From Nitratireductor soli (GTDB lineage: Bacteria > Pseudomonadota > Alphaproteobacteria > Rhizobiales > Rhizobiaceae): a DNA stretch of 64,000 nt. The notes under the pieces are model-generated. The model did not search any database, was not told the origin of the DNA, and saw only the letters and a list, made by a program, of their open reading frames with translations. Numbering within the stretch: the first letter of the stretch is position 1; each line of letters starts with the position of its first letter. The stretch spans positions 248,001-312,000 of the forward strand of contig NZ_LFVY01000003.1 of NCBI RefSeq assembly GCF_001050155.1, in the 5' to 3' direction. A program made the translations under genes and the position numbers. Of this stretch, positions 59,113 to 64,000 are shown piece after piece.

Positions 59113-59788
59113 GGTTCTGTCGCAAAATATTCGGTAAGCTTGCGGAGGCATGAAGGCTCTTCATTTTCCTAAGAGCTAGTCATGTTCAAAGGGTGCCATT
59201 TCGACCAATCTGTCATCCTGCTGTGCGTACGCTGGTACCTTGCCTACAATCTCAGTCTTCGTGACCTGGAAGAGATGATGGCCGAGCGCGGTCTGAGTGT
59301 CGATCACTCCACCGTGCACCGCTGGGTCGTTCACCTTTCGCCGCAACCGCTGGAGCGCTTCAACCGGCGCAAGCAAACGTCACTGACAGGTGGTATATGG
59401 ATGAGACTACATAAAAAGGTCCGCGGACGATGGACGTATCTCTATCGCGCTATCGACAGCGTTGGCGACACGGTGGAGTTCTTCTTCAGCGAAAACCGTG
59501 ACCTATTGGCAGCGAAGCGCTTCTTTCGTCAGGCTCTTGCACTTCATGGTCGTCCGGATCGCATTGTCATCGACGGTAGCCAAACCAATCGCGAGGCGAT
59601 CCTCGCTTGTGATGCGGAAAACCGTCTGGGCGATCGATCACGGCGGCCGCAGAAGCCGATGCGCAAACGACAGGCGAGGGATGCCTATAATCCAAGCCCT
59701 TCGATCGCCGCACAGTTCGCAATCCTCGCAGCCTGCTAGATAGGCCAAAACCCCTTTCACGCCCTACCTCAGAGTTTGCGACAGAACC
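59113..59788. mobile_element. IS6-family insertion sequence with internal deletion
   Basis: The left end GGTTCTGTCGCAAA starts at 59113 and the perfect inverse TTTGCGACAGAACC ends at 59788. The element is 676 bases against 822 for the complete copy at 43505, because of an internal loss. The flanking octamers (ACCGAAGC, TCTGAATA) differ. Ends differ from the other copy by one base (T for C), so this is a related, not identical, element. Confidence 0.85.
59182..59739 (+). pseudogene. IS6-family transposase, inactive
   Basis: A 185-codon frame. The N-terminal half matches the intact transposase (MFKGCHFDQSVILL). The first catalytic Asp is lost: where the family has WHMDETYIK the frame reads IWMRLHKK, owing to small insertions and deletions at 59390-59415. 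After NRLGDRSRR about 50 codons with the catalytic Glu are deleted, joining to KRQARDAYNPSPS. It cannot transpose by itself, but the ends could be moved by a helper. Confidence 0.85.
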
Positions 59789-59865
59789 TCTGAATATGCC
59801 GTGATTTCGATTTTTCTGCTGGTCGAAGTCTATGACCTTCAACCACCCATCGAAAGGACGCTGCG

Positions 59866-60033
59866 GCATTGTGGATCCCGGCTGCGGCCATCGGCAGGGC
59901 TGCGATCGGCAAAGGCAGGATCACCTGCGCTGTCTTGCCGGACGGAGCGACGATGGTCGTCCCGTTTCCCCACTACGAGGTAGCTACCAACGTCACAGCA
60001 GCCGTTCTCTTCACCGCAGGTATCACTTGGTAG
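59866..60033 (+). pseudogene. C-terminal gene fragment of unknown origin
   Basis: A frame of about 55 codons ending at TAG 60031 reads as smooth protein sequence (IGRAAIGKGRITCAVLPDG, then PFPHYEVATNVTAAVLF). It has no start or ribosome site and begins after the decayed IS6. I do not recognise the family. It is probably the 3' end of a gene cut by the insertion. Confidence 0.35.
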
Positions 60034-60059
60034 TCTGATTGAATCTCGACTCTTCACTG

Positions 60060-61760
60060 TCAGTCCGGCCGCACACGCACGTCGAGGACCGCCTGCCGGC
60101 GCTCATCGCGTATGACGGCGACGGCTTCGGCAAGCGCCGCCGGCAGATCCTCAGCCTCCCCGACCGCGCGTGTCCAGGCGCGCGAACCGGCTGCGATGGC
60201 GCCATAGTCGGGTGACGGCGACAGGCTCGACAGCGGCGTCTGATTGGCACGCGAGGCGAAACCTTCAGGATAGACTTCCAGCGTCGACAGCCGCACGGCG
60301 TCCCAGGCGCCGTTGTTGAGGATCACCGTCAGCAGCGTTAGGCCATGCGCCTCGGCCACCTGGTGGCAGGCAACGGGATTGGCGAACATGTAGGAGCCGT
60401 CGCCGACGACGCAAACGACGAGCCGTTCACGGTCAGCGAGTTGCGCGCCTAGTGCTGCCGGCAGCGCCCAGCCGAGGCCGCCGGCCGGCGTGTTGCCGAA
60501 GAAGCGGTTGCCGGATTTCAGCGTGTAGAACGGCGACGGCGCGCCGCGCTCGTTGAAGACGATGCCGTCGTCGCCGAGGATTTCGGAGACACAGTGGGCG
60601 ACCCAAGCCTTGCTGGCGGCGCCACGACTTCCCGATTCCGCCGCCTTCGCCACCTTGGCCCGATAGGCCTGGTGACGGGCAAGGGCTGCGTCGCGCCGTG
60701 TCGCGGCGGCTGGCGCATGCGCCTCCAGCGCGGCATCGAGGGCGGCCAAGGTGCGGGCGGTGTTGCCGGTGATGGCCAGTGACACGCGATAGGAACGCAC
60801 CGGCATGCGGGCAAACAGCGGGTCGGGACCGATGTGGATCACATGAGCATCGGCCGCCGGCTGGGCGTCGTTCTCGATCCAGGCGACCGGTGCATCGACG
60901 ACGAGAACTGCATCCGCGGCGGGCAGAAGTTCCGCCAGATTGGGTCCGACGAGCATCGGATGATCGCTCGGCATGACATTGCGCGTGGCGAACACCTCGC
61001 TGACGGCGATGCCGTGCCGCTCCGCCAGGGCGCCGAGCAGGGCTGCCATTTTGCCGGCGGGATCGCCGCGCTGGCAGACGATCAGCGGGTTGTTCGCCGC
61101 GGCCAGCCAGGCCGCCGCCTGTTCGATGGCCTGCGGGTCGGGAGCGGCGGGCGTTGCGGCCACTTGGATCGGCGTGCGCGCTTCGCCAAGCGCCGGCGCC
61201 GGCTCGCAGAGTGGCTCGCGCGGCAGGCTCAGATAGACGGCTCCCACCGGCTCCGACATCGCGATGGCATGGCCGCGCGACACCAGATTGGCAGCGTTCT
61301 CGGCATAGCGCAGCTCGTAATCCCATTTGACCAGCTCACGCACCATGCCGCTCTGGTCGAACTGTTCCTGCCCGTACTGGATCGGCGTGCGGCGCGCGCC
61401 CGGCCGGTCGTGCTCGGTCAGCGGCGTGCGGCCGGACATCATGATCAGCGGCACATCGTCGGCATGGGCGTTGATCAGCCCCATGACGGCATTGGCCAGC
61501 CCGACATTGACATGCACCATGGCTGCCTGCGGCCGTCCGGTGACAAGATAATAGCCGTGCGCCATAGCCACCAACGCCGCCTCATGCGGGACGATGACCG
61601 GCTTTGGCGCGATTGTTCCTTCTTCGCCGCGCCGGGCATAGCTCTCGATGATCGGCGCGAAATCGCTGCCGGCATTGGCGAACAGATAGTCGACGCCATT
61701 GGCCTTCAGACTGAACAGCACCGCGTCGGCGCCTGTGGGATTTTCTATTGTATCGGTCAT
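60060..61760 (-). CDS. Thiamine-diphosphate-dependent enzyme, acetolactate-synthase-like
   Basis: A 566-residue TPP enzyme with the three domains of the pyruvate oxidase/ALS class. The catalytic Glu lies in IVPHEAALVAMAHGYY (near 60), and the TPP motif is GDGSYMFANPVACHQ to NN (about 455-485). The FAD-binding middle domain is degenerate, as in decarboxylases. Gene context is a TRAP transporter, not ilvN or leu genes, so it is probably catabolic, acting on an imported oxo acid. The substrate is not known. Confidence 0.9.
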   Translation of the reverse strand: MTDTIENPTGADAVLFSLKANGVDYLFANAGSDFAPIIESYARRGEEGTIAPKPVIVPHEAALVAMAHGYYLVTGRPQAAMVHVNVGLANAVMGLINAHADDVPLIMMSGRTPLTEHDRPGARRTPIQYGQEQFDQSGMVRELVKWDYELRYAENAANLVSRGHAIAMSEPVGAVYLSLPREPLCEPAPALGEARTPIQVAATPAAPDPQAIEQAAAWLAAANNPLIVCQRGDPAGKMAALLGALAERHGIAVSEVFATRNVMPSDHPMLVGPNLAELLPAADAVLVVDAPVAWIENDAQPAADAHVIHIGPDPLFARMPVRSYRVSLAITGNTARTLAALDAALEAHAPAAATRRDAALARHQAYRAKVAKAAESGSRGAASKAWVAHCVSEILGDDGIVFNERGAPSPFYTLKSGNRFFGNTPAGGLGWALPAALGAQLADRERLVVCVVGDGSYMFANPVACHQVAEAHGLTLLTVILNNGAWDAVRLSTLEVYPEGFASRANQTPLSSLSPSPDYGAIAAGSRAWTRAVGEAEDLPAALAEAVAVIRDERRQAVLDVRVRPD

Positions 61761-61790
61761 GATCGATTCTTTGATTGCGCGAAGACCGCG

Positions 61791-63098
61791 CTAATGCCCC
61801 ATCATCGTCTGCGGGATGTAGAGGGCGATGGCGGGAAACAGGATCAGCAGCCCCGTGCACACCGCCATGGCGATCCAGAACGGGATGACGCCGCGGAACA
61901 CCGTCGACAGCGGCACGTTGTCGGCAATGCTGGCGACGACGAACACGTTGAGGCCGACCGGCGGCGAGATCAGTCCCATCTCGAGCACGATCACGGCGAT
62001 GACGCCGAACCAGATCGGATCGAAGCCGGCAGCAACGATGGCCGGGAAGACGATCGGCAGCGTGATGACCAGCAGCGACAGGCCTTCGAGAAATGTGCCC
62101 AGCACGATGTAGGCGAGCAGGATCAGGAAAAGCACGCCATAGGGACCGACATCGAGGACGGTCAGGCCCTGGCTGATGAAGTTCGGCAGGTCGCTGAGTG
62201 CCAGGAACGGGGCGAAGATGTTGGCGCCGACGAGGATCAGGAACACCATGGAGGTGGTGCGCACCGTCTGCATCAGCACGTCCCTCCACTGCGACAGGCT
62301 GAGCCTGCCACGGAAGAACGAGACAAACAGTGTCAGCACCGCGCCGATGCCGGCGGCCTCGGCGGGCGTGAAAAAGCCGAGATAGATGCCGCCGATGGTG
62401 ATGACGATGATGCCGCCAATCAGCGAGGCGCGCAGCCCGGCGCGGATGCTCTCGCGCAGGGTGAACGGCTTGCCGGCCGGGCCGTCGGCTGGGCGGATCA
62501 GCGTGACGATGTAGATCGCCACGACGAACAGCGCGGTGAGCAGGATGCCTGGGAGGATGCCGGCCATGAACAGGCGGCCGATCGACTGCTCGGTCAGCGT
62601 GGCGTAGATGATGAAGCCGGTCGACGGCGGGATCAGGATGCCGAGCGTGCCGGCGGCGGCGACCGATCCGGTCGCCAGCGCGTCCGAATAGGAAAAGCGC
62701 TTCATCTCCGGCAGGGCGACGCGGCCCATGGTGACGGCGGATGCGATCGACGAGCCGCTGAGCGCCGAGAAGCCGGCGCAGCCGACGACGGTTGCCGAGG
62801 CAAGGCCGCCGCGCAGCCGGCCGAACCAGGCGAAGGCCGCGTCATAGAGATCGCGGCTGAGGCCCGAGGCGCTGGCGATGTTGCCCATCAGGACGAACAG
62901 CGGGATGACGACGAGCTCGTACTGCGTGACCGTGGCGAAGGCTTCGGACGAGGCCATGTAGAACGCGGTGTTGACGCCGCTCAGCGCGGCAATGCCGGCA
63001 AAGCCGACCATGGCGATGGCGAGCGCCACCGGCACGCGCAGGATCAGGAGTACCGCCAGGCCGACAATGCCCAGCAGCCCGTAAAGCTCATTCGGCAT
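61791..63098 (-). CDS. TRAP transporter large permease (DctM type)
   Basis: A 435-residue membrane protein with about twelve helices. Family motifs include VPLFVLMGNIAS-type text near residue 64, GSSIASAVTMGRVALPEM (about 115) and PPSTGFIIYA. It forms the sodium-driven pore with DctQ and overlaps that gene by 11 bases. The receptor gene precedes DctQ, the normal order being receptor-DctQ-DctM. Confidence 0.93.
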   Translation of the reverse strand: MPNELYGLLGIVGLAVLLILRVPVALAIAMVGFAGIAALSGVNTAFYMASSEAFATVTQYELVVIPLFVLMGNIASASGLSRDLYDAAFAWFGRLRGGLASATVVGCAGFSALSGSSIASAVTMGRVALPEMKRFSYSDALATGSVAAAGTLGILIPPSTGFIIYATLTEQSIGRLFMAGILPGILLTALFVVAIYIVTLIRPADGPAGKPFTLRESIRAGLRASLIGGIIVITIGGIYLGFFTPAEAAGIGAVLTLFVSFFRGRLSLSQWRDVLMQTVRTTSMVFLILVGANIFAPFLALSDLPNFISQGLTVLDVGPYGVLFLILLAYIVLGTFLEGLSLLVITLPIVFPAIVAAGFDPIWFGVIAVIVLEMGLISPPVGLNVFVVASIADNVPLSTVFRGVIPFWIAMAVCTGLLILFPAIALYIPQTMMGH

Positions 63099-63597
63099 GG
63101 CCGTTCCCCGGTTTCAATTGCTTGGCTATGTCGAAGACAACGACCAGGGCATACAGGCCGAGGCCGAGCGACAGGGCGAAATAGAACGGCGCGTGCGGCA
63201 GCGACAGGAGCATGGTGCGCTCGCCGAAATCGCCAGCCTCCATGCCGCCCATGAAGCTGCGCCAGGAAAGGATGGCGAGGATCGCCAGGCTGATCAGGTC
63301 GGCCAAGAGCAACTGGCCGCGCCGCAGCCACGGCGGCAGGAAATTCTGCAACGCGTCGATGGCGATGTGGACGCCATGTGTCGCCCCGCTGGCGAAGCCG
63401 CTGGCGGCAACCACCGCCAGCGTCATGACCATGATGTCGCGCGCGCCGAAGATCGGCGCACCGAAGGTGCGCCCGACCACATCGCAGAACACCAGCCCGG
63501 CCAGGAACAGGACCGCTATCCCGCCCAGGAGGCCGAACCCATCGGCCAGACGGTCGGCGACCGTCGGCCTGGTTTCCTTCGCACGCATCATCGTCAT
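63088..63597 (-). CDS. TRAP transporter small permease (DctQ type)
   Basis: A 169-residue membrane protein with four helices and the DctQ motif CDVVGRTFGAPIFGARDI (in helix two). It starts at ATG 63597, six bases after the receptor stop, and overlaps DctM by 11 bases. Confidence 0.92.
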   Translation of the reverse strand: MTMMRAKETRPTVADRLADGFGLLGGIAVLFLAGLVFCDVVGRTFGAPIFGARDIMVMTLAVVAASGFASGATHGVHIAIDALQNFLPPWLRRGQLLLADLISLAILAILSWRSFMGGMEAGDFGERTMLLSLPHAPFYFALSLGLGLYALVVVFDIAKQLKPGNGHAE

Positions 63598-63603
63598 TGT
63601 TTC

Positions 63604-64000
63604 CTACTTCTTGCTGCCGAGGGCTGCGGCGATATCCGCCGCGTTTGCCACGCCGCGGCCTTCTGCTTCGGTCACCAGCTTGTCCGCCACCGGCCGGGTG
63701 GCGTCGGCGAAAGCCGCCTGCGCCTCGGCGCCGAGCGTGATGATGTCCTTGCCGGCCTTTTTCAGGATGTCCATGCCATGCTCGGCTTCCTCGGCGTAGG
63801 AGGCTGCCGAATCGAGGCTGAGCTGGCGTCCTCTGAGGCCATCGAGTGCCGCCTTCTGCGTCTCGGTGAGACCATTCCAGGCATTCTGGTTCATGACCAG
63901 GAAGAAGGCCGAGGACGGCGTCGGCAGGCCGAGCGTCACATGGTTGACCACCTCGTCGAGGCGGAAGGAGGGCACGCCGCTCGGATCGATGAACAGGCCG
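63604..64000 (-). CDS. TRAP transporter substrate-binding protein, C-terminal part
   Basis: The last 131 codons of a DctP-type receptor; the N-terminus and signal lie beyond base 64000. SFRLDEVVNHVTLGLPTPSSAFFLVMNQNAWNGL matches the last third of DctP proteins (family start near 190-200). C-terminal residues are Ala/Lys rich. It would be the first gene of the TRAP-TPP operon as seen here; upstream genes are not visible. Confidence 0.88.
   Translation of the reverse strand, partial: GLFIDPSGVPSFRLDEVVNHVTLGLPTPSSAFFLVMNQNAWNGLTETQKAALDGLRGRQLSLDSAASYAEEAEHGMDILKKAGKDIITLGAEAQAAFADATRPVADKLVTEAEGRGVANAADIAAALGSKK

Noticed and set aside
60834-63254. An 806-codon plus-strand frame opposite the TPP enzyme and TRAP permease
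   Set aside because: Composition is Asp/Gln/Arg/His repeat-like, typical of the antisense of hydrophobic membrane protein genes; the minus-strand genes have full motifs.

Overview
The window is GC-rich chromosomal DNA of an alphaproteobacterium. It most resembles Hyphomicrobiales of the Phyllobacteriaceae/Rhizobiaceae type. The reasons are the dense ABC and TRAP importer operons, the divergent GntR/LysR/TetR/SorC regulators, rhizobial-type IS6, IS5 and IS110 elements, and palindromic intergenic units of the kind scattered through these genomes. Family and genus are inference; no rRNA or marker gene is present. No rRNA, complete tRNA, CRISPR array or replication origin was seen.

Layout. (1) 1-9107: a minus-strand operon for a polyamine-type (Pot-like) ABC importer with two ATPases, two short-chain dehydrogenases and a deacetylase, faced by a GntR/FCD regulator with two winged helices. 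(2) 9141-14535: a five-gene 5-oxoprolinase-like operon (pxpA, biotin carrier, biotin carboxylase, pxpB, pxpC homologues) with a divergent LysR gene; together it looks like a split urea-carboxylase-type enzyme. (3) 14807-18437: a Na/Pi symporter-PhoU protein, a 3' half of tRNA-Arg(CCG), a remnant of terminal repeats, an orphan GSU2403-type nucleotidyltransferase behind two large palindromes, and a truncated integrase; this is a genomic-island scar. (4) 18438-29848: a TetR-led operon of two complete branched-chain-amide-type (Liv) ABC importers with an amidohydrolase and a free-standing GAF protein between them.

(5) 30312-38216: a membrane protein, SurE, then an AfuABC-type importer operon ending in a beta-CASP metallo-beta-lactamase gene, with a divergent SorC-type sugar-sensing regulator. 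(6) 38238-40070: an unknown protein, a 25-bp inverted repeat, and a copper-type cluster (SCO, a truncated PCuAC, DUF2946). (7) 40175-43547: a cobalamin riboswitch, a 42-codon leader ORF and a BtuFCD-like importer whose ATPase tail is overwritten by an IS6 element (43505-44326). (8) 44440-51178: GntR, NanE, a NanK-like ROK kinase and a Mal-type sugar importer, probably for N-acetylmannosamine or a related amino sugar.

(9) 51210-54167: a graveyard with an IS5 copy flanked by CTAG, a broken GMC oxidoreductase and an IS110 remnant. (10) 54168-58859: LysR, RidA, a monooxygenase-fold protein and an SsuABC/NMT1-type importer. (11) 59113-60033: a decayed IS6 and a gene fragment. (12) 60060-64000: a TPP enzyme with a TRAP transporter, running off the window.

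The common theme is scavenging: eight transporters, most paired with their own regulator and with one to three catabolic enzymes, separated by insertion-sequence scars. The least ordinary items are the B12 riboswitch with its alternative pairing and coupled leader ORF, the split carboxylase operon, the island scar with twin palindromes, and the GAF/amidohydrolase double-importer operon.
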